A stretch of 64,000 nucleotides of DNA from Streptomyces iconiensis (GTDB taxonomy: Bacteria; Actinomycetota; Actinomycetes; Streptomycetales; Streptomycetaceae): positions 124,001-188,000 of the forward strand of contig NZ_JANCPR020000005.1 of the NCBI RefSeq assembly GCF_028657195.3, given 5' to 3'. The stretch's first letter is position 1. Each line of letters opens with the position of its first letter. Shown piece by piece: positions 8,288 to 16,402 of this stretch. The notes beneath the pieces are model-generated. The model saw only the letters and a program-made list of their open reading frames with translations, did no database searches and was not told the origin of the DNA. The position numbers were made by a program, and so were the translations under genes.

Positions 8288-9147
8288 TTGGAGACTCCCG
8301 GAAGGTCAGCGCTGGTGACCTGCCACCAGGGCTGCACGTGGTACTGGGTCTTCACGTCCGTACGCTCCTGGCTCCACTCGGGCGCGGCGACCGGTGTGGT
8401 GGCGGAGCGGAGCTGGATGCGCTCGACGCTGCCGCCGTTCAGTTCGGTTCCGAAGCGCAGCATGACGATGCGCTTCATGTAGCGCTCGGACAGCTGCCCG
8501 CGCAGCCCTATGGGCCTGGATTTGTCGTCGTGGTAGTTGGTGTAGAACTCCCAGCCGCGGCGCAGTTCGTTCTGCTGGGTGTGGCTGGGGGCGAGATTGC
8601 CACGGATGGCCTTGCCGTCCATGGCGGAGAGGTTGACCCAGCCGGTCGTCTCCGTCGAGCCGTCGTTCTTGGCGACGGTGGCCCGGGCGTGCACGGCGAT
8701 GTTCTGCTGGAGCGGGTTGGGCGCGAAGAGCTTCCAGTTCCGCTCGAACTCCGGGTACACGTAGGCGTCTACGACATCCGCGTGCTGCTTGCTGACGGTG
8801 TTTTCCGGGGCGGTTTGCAAAAAGACCATCGCCACGTGGAACGCGACCGCGACCGCGACGACGGCCACGGCTATCGCCACGAAGATCCGCGCGGGCAGCG
8901 AGAGTGCGGCGATCCCGCCTCCGCCCTCACCGCTGGCGCCACCACCGCCGGTGTCCCCACCGGGCTCACCGGGTCCACCACCGTGCCCCTCGGCACCACC
9001 GGCCGGGCCTGACCTGCCGGTTCCGTAGTCCCCATGGGACCCGCTCGCGTCACCGGGCGCGACCGTCCCGCCGTCCGGCACCGCTCCGGGCACCTGGTGC
9101 GCTGCTGGCTCCATGCCCTCCCTGCTCCCCTGTTTCTCCATGCCCAT
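8284..9147 (-). CDS. DUF5819-family membrane protein, partner of HTTM protein
   Basis: A 287-residue protein with a Gly-rich disordered N-terminus of about 80 residues, a single transmembrane segment (IFVAIAVAVVAVAVAFHVAMVF, about 90-111, split here only by Val/Ala runs), and an extracellular domain containing YPEFERNWKLFAPNP and a Trp-rich end. DUF5819 proteins habitually sit beside HTTM proteins, and the four-base stop/start overlap supports co-translation. Function unknown; a role presenting substrate to the HTTM protein is inference. The gene is transcribed divergently from paaA. A downstream in-frame start around MEPAAHQVPG is also possible. Confidence 0.78.
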   Translation of the reverse strand: MGMEKQGSREGMEPAAHQVPGAVPDGGTVAPGDASGSHGDYGTGRSGPAGGAEGHGGGPGEPGGDTGGGGASGEGGGGIAALSLPARIFVAIAVAVVAVAVAFHVAMVFLQTAPENTVSKQHADVVDAYVYPEFERNWKLFAPNPLQQNIAVHARATVAKNDGSTETTGWVNLSAMDGKAIRGNLAPSHTQQNELRRGWEFYTNYHDDKSRPIGLRGQLSERYMKRIVMLRFGTELNGGSVERIQLRSATTPVAAPEWSQERTDVKTQYHVQPWWQVTSADLPGVSK

Positions 9148-9262
9148 GACTGGGCCGGTCCGCCTCAGAGACTGTCAGAGCCTACTGGGGCATGGCAGTC
9201 CGGCCCCGTGGGTCCGGAGCATTCGGCCTTGACACGTCCCGAGTCCGCACCTCACCATTGAA

Positions 9263-9278
9263 CCGAACGATCGGTCGG
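9263..9278. promoter_or_regulatory. TetR-type operator upstream of paaA
   Basis: CCGAACGATCGGTCGG is a near-perfect 16-bp palindrome (7 of 8 positions per arm) about 30 bases before the paaA start. TetR-family repressors of aromatic acid and acyl-CoA pathways, including PaaR, bind palindromes of this style. No tetR gene lies next to it in the window, so the regulator would act from elsewhere. Confidence 0.55.
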
Positions 9279-9307
9279 TCGGCTGCCGGGAGATCAGGGG
9301 GCTCGTA

Positions 9308-10384
9308 ATGACATCGGTGACATCGGCGCTGCGCGGACCGGGCACGGGCGGGACCGACGCCGCGCACCGCGCTGACGGCGACAACGGCGACGAGCACGCC
9401 TTCCAGGCCGCCTTCGACGCCGCCGTCGCAGCGGACGAGCGCATCGAGCCGCGCGACTGGATGCCCGACGCCTACCGCTCCACCCTCGTGCGCCAGATCG
9501 CCCAGCACGCACACTCCGAGATCATCGGCATGCAGCCGGAGGCGAACTGGATCACGCGCGCGCCGTCCCTGCGCCGCAAGGCGATCCTGATGGCGAAGGT
9601 CCAGGACGAGGCGGGCCACGGGCTGTATCTGTACGGCGCGGCGGAGACGCTCGGCGCCGGCCGCGACGAGCTGCTCGACAAGCTGCACACGGGCCGCCAG
9701 AAGTACTCCTCGATCTTCAACTACCCCACTCTCACCTGGGCGGACGTCGGCGCGATCGGCTGGCTCGTGGACGGCGCCGCGATCACCAACCAAGTGCCGC
9801 TCTGCCGCTGTTCGTACGGTCCCTACGCACGCGCGATGGTCCGCGTGTGCAAGGAGGAGTCCTTCCACCAGCGCCAGGGGTACGAACTGCTGCTCGCCCT
9901 CAGCAGGGGCACCGAGGCCCAGCACGCCATGGCGCAGGACGCGGTGGACCGCTGGTGGTGGCCCTCGCTGATGATGTTCGGGCCGCCCGACGACGAGTCG
10001 GCGCACAGCGCGCAGTCGATGGCCTGGAAGATCAAACGGCACTCCAACGACGAGCTGCGTCAGCGCTTCGTGGACATCTGCGTCCCCCAGGCCGAAGCGC
10101 TGGGCCTCACCCTCCCCGACCCCGACCTGCGGTGGAACGAGGAGCGGGGAGCGCATGACTTCGGTGCGATCGACTGGCAGGAGTTCCGCGACGTGCTGAA
10201 GGGCAACGGGCCCTGCAACGAGCAGCGGATCACCCAGCGCCGCACGGCACACGAGGACGGCGCCTGGGTACGCGAGGCCGCAGCGGCGCACGCAGCCAAG
10301 CACGCGCCCCGACCGCCCCGGCCCACCGACGGCCCGGCCCGCGACCCCGCCGGAGCCACCGCGACCCGGAAACCGAGGAGTTGA
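9308..10384 (+). CDS. paaA: Phenylacetyl-CoA epoxidase catalytic subunit PaaA
   Basis: The catalytic di-iron subunit of the multicomponent monooxygenase that converts phenylacetyl-CoA to the ring-1,2-epoxide with oxygen and electrons delivered by PaaE. The 358-residue chain carries ferritin-like iron motifs: [10 protein letters not shown] (Glu and His, about 99-106) and [13 protein letters not shown] (about 182-194). The conserved [18 protein letters not shown] lies between. The first ~35 residues and the last ~40 are low-complexity additions. ATG 9308 follows a GGAG/AGGGGG purine stretch. It is the first of five tightly packed paa genes. Confidence 0.96.
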   Translation: MTSVTSALRGPGTGGTDAAHRADGDNGDEHAFQAAFDAAVAADERIEPRDWMPDAYRSTLVRQIAQHAHSEIIGMQPEANWITRAPSLRRKAILMAKVQDEAGHGLYLYGAAETLGAGRDELLDKLHTGRQKYSSIFNYPTLTWADVGAIGWLVDGAAITNQVPLCRCSYGPYARAMVRVCKEESFHQRQGYELLLALSRGTEAQHAMAQDAVDRWWWPSLMMFGPPDDESAHSAQSMAWKIKRHSNDELRQRFVDICVPQAEALGLTLPDPDLRWNEERGAHDFGAIDWQEFRDVLKGNGPCNEQRITQRRTAHEDGAWVREAAAAHAAKHAPRPPRPTDGPARDPAGATATRKPRS

Positions 10385-10389
10385 GCCCC

Positions 10390-10674
10390 ATGAGTGCCGA
10401 CTGGCCCCTGTGGGAGGTCTTCGTACGCAGCAGGCGCGGCCTCTCGCACACGCACGCGGGCAGCCTGCACGCGCCGGACGCGCAGATGGCGCTCCGCAAC
10501 GCCCGTGACCTGTACACACGCCGCTCCGAAGGCGTCTCCCTGTGGGTCGTACCCTCCCGCGAGATCACCGCCTCCTCGCCGGACGAGAAGGACCCCTTCT
10601 TCGAACCGGCCGCCGACAAGGCGTACCGCCATCCGACCTTCTACGAGGTCCCGGACGGGGTGAAGAACCTGTGA
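10390..10674 (+). CDS. paaB: Phenylacetyl-CoA epoxidase subunit PaaB
   Basis: A 94-residue structural subunit of the epoxidase, thought to connect PaaA/PaaC heterodimers into the larger complex. Recognised by WEVFVRSRRGLSHTHAGSLH at the N-terminus, ALRNARDLYTRRSEGVSLWV in the middle, and the C-terminal KAYRHPTFYEVPDGVKNL. ATG at 10390 (MSADWPLWE) is chosen over the TTG at 10381, which lies at the stop codon of paaA. The stop overlaps the GTG of paaC. Confidence 0.95.
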   Translation: MSADWPLWEVFVRSRRGLSHTHAGSLHAPDAQMALRNARDLYTRRSEGVSLWVVPSREITASSPDEKDPFFEPAADKAYRHPTFYEVPDGVKNL

Positions 10675-11393
10675 CAGCGACGGCCCCTCCGGCCCTGGCC
10701 ACGCTCCCCCTGGCCGACGACGCGCTCGTTCTCTCCCACCGCCTCGGCGAATGGGCGGGCCATGCCCCCGTCCTGGAGGAGGAGATGGCGCTCGCCAACA
10801 TCGCGCTCGACCTGCTCGGCCAGGCACGCGCGCTCTACGCCGGCCTGCGGGACGAGTTGGGCACCGAGGACGAGATCGCCTACTTGCGTGAGGAACGGAC
10901 CTTCCTCAACTGCCAGTTGGTCGAACAGCCCAACGGCGACTTCGCGCACACCATCGTCCGCCAGCTCTTCTTCTCCACCTACCAGCAGCCGCTGTACGCG
11001 CAGCTCGCGCCGAAGCTCCCCCTCGCCGAGAAGGCGGTCAGCGAGACGGCGTACCACCGGGACCACGCCGAGCAGTGGACCGTACGCCTCGGAGACGGCA
11101 CCGAGGAGAGCCATGCGCGGATGCAGCGCGCGGCGAACGCGCTGTGGCGGTTCACAGGCGAACTCTTTCAGCCCGTCGAGGGCCTGGACCTGCGCTGGCA
11201 GGAGCTGGAGGGGGAGTGGGCCGCGAGCATCACCGAGGTCTTCGGCCGGGCGGGGCTCGACCTGCCCGAGGGGCAGCGGAGCGGCGCGTGGACGGCGGGC
11301 GCGGGACGCCAGGGGCTGCACACCGAGCCGTTCGGACCGATGATCGCCGAGATGCAGCATCTGCACCGCAGCCACCCGGGGGCCACATGGTGA
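10671..11393 (+). CDS. paaC: Phenylacetyl-CoA epoxidase subunit PaaC
   Basis: A 240-residue ferritin-like subunit that pairs with PaaA as a structural, non-catalytic partner. Conserved stretches include LSHRLGEWAGHAPVLEEEMA, ALDLLGQARALY and the iron-ligand-like region ETAYHRDHAEQWTVRLGDGT. The frame stays open upstream to 10542, but GTG 10671, overlapping the paaB stop (GTGA), gives the family's usual length and is the coupled start. It ends by overlapping paaD by 7 bases. Confidence 0.95.
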   Translation: MTATAPPALATLPLADDALVLSHRLGEWAGHAPVLEEEMALANIALDLLGQARALYAGLRDELGTEDEIAYLREERTFLNCQLVEQPNGDFAHTIVRQLFFSTYQQPLYAQLAPKLPLAEKAVSETAYHRDHAEQWTVRLGDGTEESHARMQRAANALWRFTGELFQPVEGLDLRWQELEGEWAASITEVFGRAGLDLPEGQRSGAWTAGAGRQGLHTEPFGPMIAEMQHLHRSHPGATW

Positions 11394-12037
11394 CCGCCAG
11401 TAGTGTGCACAGCCCGACAGGACATGCGCCGGAACGGCTGAAGTCCCTGACGAAGCTGGCCGGTTCGGTGCCCGACCCCGAACTGCCCGTCGTCACCCTC
11501 GCCGAGCTGGGCGTGCTGCGCCGGGTCAGCGAGCCCTCGCCCGGCCATGTCGAGGTCGAGCTGACCCCGACCTACACCGGCTGCCCCGCGATCGAGGCGA
11601 TGGCGGCCGACATCGAACAGGCCCTGCGCGAGGGCGGCGCCGAGCGGGTCACGGTGCGCACGGTCCTGACACCCCTGTGGTCGACCGACGACATCAGCCC
11701 CGAGGGCCGCCGCAAGCTCGCGGCACACGGCGTCGCCCCGCCCCGCCCCGGCGCCCGCGCCAGTGCGCCGGTAACGGTCGGCCTGTCCCCCACCCGGCAC
11801 GCCACACCCGAACCCGAACCCGAGACCGGGCCCGAACCCGACCCCGAGACGGCGCCCGGGACAGAGGCAGGGACAGGAGCAGGAGCAGGGACAGGGACAG
11901 CGCCCGAGCCTGTCCGCTGCCCCCTCTGCGGCTCGGCCGACACCGTGCTGCTGGCCCGCTTCTCCTCCACCGCCTGCAAGGCGCTCCGCCGCTGCGAGGC
12001 GTGCCGCGAACCCTTCGACCACTTCAAGGAGGTGTGA
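11387..12037 (+). CDS. paaD: PaaD, MIP18-domain Fe-S assembly factor of the epoxidase
   Basis: A 216-residue protein needed in related systems for an active epoxidase, probably for cluster assembly in PaaE. The N-terminal MIP18/DUF59 domain contains VPDPELPVVTLAELGVLR and LTPTYTGCPAIEAM; the C-terminal zinc-binding domain has CPLCGSADT and CEACREPFDHFKEV. Between them, at about residues 135-165, lies an unusual Glu-Pro then Gly-Thr-Ala repetitive linker. ATG 11387 overlaps paaC by 7 bases; GTG 11390 is equally usable. Upstream in-frame sequence is a shadow of paaC. Confidence 0.93.
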   Translation: MVTASSVHSPTGHAPERLKSLTKLAGSVPDPELPVVTLAELGVLRRVSEPSPGHVEVELTPTYTGCPAIEAMAADIEQALREGGAERVTVRTVLTPLWSTDDISPEGRRKLAAHGVAPPRPGARASAPVTVGLSPTRHATPEPEPETGPEPDPETAPGTEAGTGAGAGTGTAPEPVRCPLCGSADTVLLARFSSTACKALRRCEACREPFDHFKEV

Positions 12038-12039
12038 GC

Positions 12040-13101
12040 GTGTTCCACGCGCTGCGCGTCACGGCGGTCGAGCGGCTCACGGACGACGCCGCCGCGCTCA
12101 CCCTCGCCGTACCACCCGGCCTCCGCGAGACGTACCGCTACGCCCCCGGACAGCACATCGCCCTGCGGCGCGTGAACGAACACGGCGAGGAGATCCGCCG
12201 TACGTACTCGCTGTGCGACCCCGCCACGCCCGAACCGGCGACGCTGCGGGTCGGCGTACGGCTGGTGGAGGGGGGCGAGTTCTCGACGTACGCCCTCAAG
12301 GAACTGCTGGAGGGCGACACCGTCGAAGTGCTGCCGCCCACGGGCAGGTTCGTCCTTCCGCCGCGCCGCGGGCACTTCGCCGCGATCGTCGGCGGGAGCG
12401 GCATCACGCCCGTTCTCTCCATCGCGGCCACGCTGCTCGGGCGGGAGCCCGGCGCGCGCTTCTGCCTGGTACGCAGCGACCGCACGACGGCCTCGACGAT
12501 GTTTCTGGAGGAGGTGGCGGACCTCAAGGACCGCTACCCGGACCGGTTCCAGCTCGTCACGGTCCTCTCCCGCGAGGATCAGCGCACCGGGCTCGCCTCC
12601 GGCCGCCTCGACCAGGAACGCCTCACCGCACTGCTGCCCGCGCTTCTGCCCGGGGAGGGCGTCGAGGGCATCGACGGCTGGTATCTGTGCGGCCCGCTCG
12701 GCCTCGTCGAGAGCGCGTCCGCTGCCCTGCGCGCCCTGGACGTGCCGCGCGCCCGTGTCCACCAGGAGATATTCCACGCCGAGCCGGCGCCGACCGCCCC
12801 ACCGCGCGTCACGTTGCCCGACGGCGCCGCGACCGTGAGCGCGACGCTGGAGGGGCGCGGAGGGACATGGATGGCGAAGGAGGGGGAGTCGGTCCTGGAA
12901 ACGGTCCTGCGGAACCGCACCGACGCCCCCTACGCCTGCAAGGGCGGCGTCTGCGGCACCTGCCGGGTCCGGCTGCTCGCCGGGGAGGTCCACATGGACC
13001 GGAACTACGCCCTGGAACCCGAGGAGCTCGACGCCGGCTACGTACTCGCGTGCCAGTCGCATCCCGTCACGCCGGTGGTGTCGGTCGACTTCGACGCCTA
13101 G
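12040..13101 (+). CDS. paaE: Phenylacetyl-CoA epoxidase reductase PaaE
   Basis: The 353-residue electron-transfer subunit passes electrons from NADPH through FAD and a [2Fe-2S] cluster to PaaA. Domain order is FAD-binding (TYRYAPGQHIALRR, then RRTYSLC near residue 53), NAD-binding (GGSGITPVLSIAATLL), and a plant-type ferredoxin domain with CKGGVCGTCRVRL and a distal LACQSHP cysteine. The GTG start at 12040 lies three bases beyond the paaD stop, with AAGGAGG just upstream. It is the last gene of the operon; other paa catabolic genes (hydratase, ring hydrolase, thiolase) are not nearby. Confidence 0.96.
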   Translation: MFHALRVTAVERLTDDAAALTLAVPPGLRETYRYAPGQHIALRRVNEHGEEIRRTYSLCDPATPEPATLRVGVRLVEGGEFSTYALKELLEGDTVEVLPPTGRFVLPPRRGHFAAIVGGSGITPVLSIAATLLGREPGARFCLVRSDRTTASTMFLEEVADLKDRYPDRFQLVTVLSREDQRTGLASGRLDQERLTALLPALLPGEGVEGIDGWYLCGPLGLVESASAALRALDVPRARVHQEIFHAEPAPTAPPRVTLPDGAATVSATLEGRGGTWMAKEGESVLETVLRNRTDAPYACKGGVCGTCRVRLLAGEVHMDRNYALEPEELDAGYVLACQSHPVTPVVSVDFDA

Positions 13102-13345
13102 AACACGCGCACCCTCACGCCCCGCCGCACCCGCGCACCTCGCCGATCCTCACACCTCGCCGCGACCTCACGCCTGAACGCGTGCCCGCACCACCACGCG
13201 GGCCCGCGCCTCAACGCGTGCCCATAACCAGGCGTGCCCGCGTCCCGCGTCCCCGCACCGCTACGCGTCTCCACACCGTGCGCCCGCCACGTGCCCGCCA
13301 CGTGCCAGCCCGCATGTATGGCCAAGCGCATGCCGCGACGCTAAC

Positions 13346-13360
13346 CTGACGGCGCGTCAG
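13346..13360. promoter_or_regulatory. Palindromic operator before acyl-CoA dehydrogenase
   Basis: CTGACG-GCG-CGTCAG is a perfect 6-bp inverted repeat with a 3-base centre, 15 bases before the GTG start of the dehydrogenase. Such TGACG/CGTCA dyads fit a TetR-type repressor. The preceding 13102-13340 is GC-rich low-complexity sequence with repeated 'cgcgtgccc' and 'gcacc' words and no gene I can support. Confidence 0.5.
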
Positions 13361-13375
13361 ACACGAGGAGGCAGC

Positions 13376-14491
13376 GTGGACTTCAGCTTCGGTGAAGAGC
13401 AGGAGGCGGCGCGGGAGGCCGCGCGTGCGGTGTTCGCGGGGATCGACCCCGCGCACGTCGGCAGCCCGGCGCTCACGCGCGGAACGGTCGCGGACGACTT
13501 CGACCGCACGCTGTGGCGGCAGCTGGCCGAGACCGACCTGCTGGGCCTGTTCGTGCCGCCGGAACACGGGGGTTCGGGCCTCGACGCCGTCGCGCTGTGC
13601 CTCGTACTGCGCGAGGCGGGGCGCGCACTCGCGCGGGTGCCGCTGCTGGAGACGAGCGCGGCTGCGCTCACCCTCGGCGCTTACGGCGGCGAGGAGTTGC
13701 GTGCGGCCCTGCTGCCCCGTATCGCGGCGGGCGATCTCGCGCTGACGGCGGCGGCGCACGGCAGGAGCGGGCACGAGCCCCCCGAACAGGCCGTCACGGC
13801 CACACCGGCGCCCGACGGCACCGGCTGGGTCCTCGACGGCGTACAGACCGCCGTCCCCTGGGCACCCACCGCCGATCTCGTGGTCGTCCCCGCGCACACA
13901 CCCGAGGGCAGTCCCGTGCTGGCGCTCGTCGCCCCGACGGAGACCCCCGGTGTCACGCTCGCGGAACAGGCGTCGACCAACGGCGAGCGCTACGCCGAGA
14001 TCCACCTGGACTCGGCCCGTATACCGGCCGGGGACCTTGTCGAGCACCCCGCCGCCGCGGCGCATCTGCACCGGCTGCTCGCCACGGGAACCTGCGCGCT
14101 GGCGTTGGGACTTGGCGAACGGGTACTGGAAATGACCAGCGCATATGTGAGCAAACGCGAACAGTTCGGGTATCCGGTCGCCACGTTCCAGGCGGTCGCC
14201 GTCCAGGCTGCCGACAGCTACATCGACCTGCGTGCCATGGAGGCGACGCTCTGGCAGGCCGCGTGGCGGCTGGATCCGGCCGATGTCGCGGTGGCCAAGA
14301 TCTGGGCCTCCGACGGGGTACGCAACGTGGTGCAGACAGCACAGCACCTGCACGGAGGCATGGGCGCCGACACGGACTACCCGCTGCACCGCTTCCACGC
14401 GTGGGCCAAGCAACTCGAACTGTCCGTGGGCTCCGCCGCCGCGCACGAGGAGGCACTCGGCGACCTACTGGCCGCCCAACAGCCCGCCTAG
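13376..14491 (+). CDS. Acyl-CoA dehydrogenase family protein
   Basis: A 371-residue FAD-dependent acyl-CoA dehydrogenase expected to oxidise a CoA thioester at the alpha-beta bond. The N-terminal helical domain begins DFSFGEEQEAAREAARAVF; the C-terminal domain has TSAYVSKREQFGYPVATFQA and the flavin-contact motif HLHGGMGADTDYPLHR. The substrate is not readable. Compared with typical ~380-400-residue enzymes it is slightly short in the middle beta domain. GTG 13376 follows GAGGAGG. It stands alone after the paa operon, with its own palindromic operator. Confidence 0.9.
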   Translation: MDFSFGEEQEAAREAARAVFAGIDPAHVGSPALTRGTVADDFDRTLWRQLAETDLLGLFVPPEHGGSGLDAVALCLVLREAGRALARVPLLETSAAALTLGAYGGEELRAALLPRIAAGDLALTAAAHGRSGHEPPEQAVTATPAPDGTGWVLDGVQTAVPWAPTADLVVVPAHTPEGSPVLALVAPTETPGVTLAEQASTNGERYAEIHLDSARIPAGDLVEHPAAAAHLHRLLATGTCALALGLGERVLEMTSAYVSKREQFGYPVATFQAVAVQAADSYIDLRAMEATLWQAAWRLDPADVAVAKIWASDGVRNVVQTAQHLHGGMGADTDYPLHRFHAWAKQLELSVGSAAAHEEALGDLLAAQQPA

Positions 14492-14547
14492 CGACGGAAG
14501 TTAACCGTCACACACGCAAAGCAAGGAGCAAGAAGGCAAGGGAGCAA

Positions 14548-14597
14548 GGACCGCTCGGCCCTGCGCCGCACACCGGACCGCTCGGCCCGGCGCCGCA
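14548..14597. repeat. Two 23-bp direct repeats in the convergent gap
   Basis: GGACCGCTCGGCCC-(T/G)-GCGCCGCA occurs at 14548-14570 and 14575-14597 with one mismatch, period 27. A purine-rich stretch of AGCAAGG words (14519-14550) precedes it. The block separates the convergent acyl-CoA dehydrogenase and rhodanese genes. Confidence 0.7.
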
Positions 14598-14610
14598 GCG
14601 CCCCCGCGCG

Positions 14611-14958
14611 TCAGCGCACGAACGCCGGGTCCGTCTCGCCGACCAGGGGGCGGCCGGCGCTCTCCCATGCGAGCATGCCGCCGTCGACGTTCACCGCGTC
14701 GATCCCCTGCCGCAGCAGATACGCGGCGACCTGCGCCGACCGACCGCCGACGCGGCAGACCACATACACCCGCTCGTCCTCACCGAGACGCTCGGTCAGT
14801 TCGCCGAAGCGTCCGGTGAACTCGCTCATGGGGATGTGCAGCGCGCCCTCCGCGTGCCCCGCCGACCACTCGTCGTCCTCGCGGACGTCCAGCAGCAGCG
14901 CGTCCGAAGGCAGCGAGGCGATATCGGTCTGGGGCACCTGCCCCGGGAGGGCGTTCAT
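14611..14958 (-). CDS. Single-domain rhodanese-like protein
   Basis: A 115-residue rhodanese domain, expected to move sulfur through a persulfide on its active-site cysteine. The loop CRVGGRS (about residues 68-74) has the catalytic Cys and the family C-x-x-G-x-R-S pattern; the LLLDVREDDEWSAGHAEGALH and NVDGGMLAWESAGRPL signatures flank it. The ATG overlaps the stop codon of the upstream J-domain gene (ATGA), indicating translational coupling, although the functional link is unclear. Confidence 0.9.
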   Translation of the reverse strand: MNALPGQVPQTDIASLPSDALLLDVREDDEWSAGHAEGALHIPMSEFTGRFGELTERLGEDERVYVVCRVGGRSAQVAAYLLRQGIDAVNVDGGMLAWESAGRPLVGETDPAFVR

Positions 14959-15776
14959 CCCTGCTCCGTCTCTGTCAGTCGCGCCAGCTCACGCTCGCGC
15001 TCGGCGACCTGACCGAGCAGTTGCTCGGCGATCTCCTCCAGCAGGGCGTCGGGGTCGTCCGGCGCCATCTTCATCATCGCGCCGATGGCGCTCTGCTCCA
15101 GCTCGGCCGCCACCTCGGTGAGCGACTCCTTGCGGCGTGCGAGCCACTCCAGGCGCGCGTACAGCTCCTCGCCGCGCAGCAGTTCAGCGAGCGGCTCGGG
15201 CAGCGGGCCCGCCTCCCATTCCTCGTCGAGCGCCGCGAGCGCCGCCGCGTCGCCCTCCACGTACGCCTTGTTGACCCGTACGAGGAACTCCTCGCGGCGC
15301 GTGCGCTCCGCCTCGTCCTGCACCAGGTCGGGGTGTGCCTTGCGCACCAGGTCGCGGTACGCCTTACGGGCCTCCTCGCTGGGCCGTACGCGGCTGGGGG
15401 GCTGGACGGGCTGTTCATTGAGCATGGCCTGGGCCTCGGGGAGCATGCCGTCCGAGTCGATCCAGCCGAAGAACAGCTCCTCGACGCGTGGCATGGGCAG
15501 CACGGCGCCGCGCGCCTCCTCGGCCTTGCGCACGTCCTCGGGATCGCCGGTGCGTGCGGCGACCGCTTCGGCGATCTGTGCGTCCAGCTCGTCGAGGCGC
15601 GCGTAGACGGGCCCGAGGCGCTGGTGGTGCAGCCGGGAGAAGTTCTCCACCTCCACCCGGAAGGTCTCGACCGCGATCTCGTACTCGATCAGCGCGGTCT
15701 CCGCGGCCCGCACGGCTTTCTCAAGCCGCTCGGTGCCGGGCTCGTCGCGCGCGTGCGTCGGGGAGTTGGCGTTCAT
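14955..15776 (-). CDS. J-domain-containing coiled-coil protein
   Basis: A 273-residue protein with an N-terminal coiled coil (about 15-100, heptads of Ala/Leu/Glu), a degenerate J-domain around EEARKAYRDLVRKAHPDLVQ (the HPD motif that stimulates Hsp70 ATPase), and a second acidic helical region to the C-terminus. There is no Gly/Phe or zinc-finger region, so it is not a canonical DnaJ. MNANSP at 15776 is preferred; seven in-frame residues upstream (to 15797) are possible. The stop overlaps the rhodanese start. Confidence 0.8.
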   Translation of the reverse strand: MNANSPTHARDEPGTERLEKAVRAAETALIEYEIAVETFRVEVENFSRLHHQRLGPVYARLDELDAQIAEAVAARTGDPEDVRKAEEARGAVLPMPRVEELFFGWIDSDGMLPEAQAMLNEQPVQPPSRVRPSEEARKAYRDLVRKAHPDLVQDEAERTRREEFLVRVNKAYVEGDAAALAALDEEWEAGPLPEPLAELLRGEELYARLEWLARRKESLTEVAAELEQSAIGAMMKMAPDDPDALLEEIAEQLLGQVAERERELARLTETEQG

Positions 15777-15893
15777 CCCGTCCACCCTACGACCCACACG
15801 GAAGCACCCGTGGCGCGCGCCTCCCCCGCGCCTCCGCCGGCGCTCAGGATCCCCGGCACACGCACCCCACCCGTATCCGTTCCGCTCCCGTGG

Positions 15894-16292
15894 TCACTCC
15901 TGGAACGCCGAGGGGCAGGAGGCTCCGCCCTCCGGAAGGTTCGCGTCCGCCCAGCGCGTCAGCTCCACCATGGCGGGCTTGAGCGCGTGCCCCGAGTCGG
16001 TGAGGCAGTAGCGCACCCGCAGCGGCGGTCCGTCCTCGACCGACCGCACGACCAGGCCCAGCGAGGCCAGCTCGGTCAGCCGGTCGGAGAGCATGCGTTC
16101 GCTGATGCCGGGAACGGCGCGGCGCAGCTCGGTGAAGTGTCCTGGGCCACTCATCAACGCGGCCAGTATCAGCCCGGTCCACCGCTTCCCCAGCAGATGG
16201 AACACCCGCGTGATGGCGTTCTCGGGCTCGGTGCAGGCCCGAGCAGGGGACCGCTCGTGCGGCTGGTCCTGAAGCTCTCGAAGCTCTGACAT
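15894..16292 (-). CDS. HxlR-family winged-helix regulator
   Basis: A 132-residue HxlR-type regulator with the N-terminal cysteine typical of redox- or electrophile-sensing members (ARACTEPENAITRVFHLLGK). The winged helix spans KRWTGLILAALMSG through ISERMLSDRLTELASLGLV, then the wing VRYCLTDSGHALKPAM. Start MSELREL at 16292 is preferred over an upstream ATG at 16328, which would enter the operator region. The divergent azoreductase gene is the obvious target: HxlR regulators commonly control quinone and azo reductases encoded next to them. Confidence 0.88.
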   Translation of the reverse strand: MSELRELQDQPHERSPARACTEPENAITRVFHLLGKRWTGLILAALMSGPGHFTELRRAVPGISERMLSDRLTELASLGLVVRSVEDGPPLRVRYCLTDSGHALKPAMVELTRWADANLPEGGASCPSAFQE

Positions 16293-16324
16293 GTCTTCAG
16301 AGTACTGCGTCGGAACAAGGGGGT

Positions 16325-16365
16325 GCAAAAAAGTAAGTGACTGTGTTAGAAATAGTTACGTCGGA
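16325..16365. promoter_or_regulatory. AT-rich divergent promoter/operator between hxlR and azoreductase
   Basis: This stretch is strikingly AT-rich for this chromosome and contains GTAAGTGACT and, about 20 bases later, AGTTACGTC, an imperfect GTAA/TTAC dyad. HxlR proteins bind such dyads. Both promoters of the divergent pair must lie in this 110-base gap. Confidence 0.45.
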
Positions 16366-16402
16366 AAGTACCCCCTGCTTACGAAGCACTAGGAGCACCC
16401 TC

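Noticed and set aside
13102-13345. Stop-rooted tandem repeat after paaE
   Set aside because: The gap is low-complexity with recurring short words, but no unit containing the paaE stop codon could be aligned.
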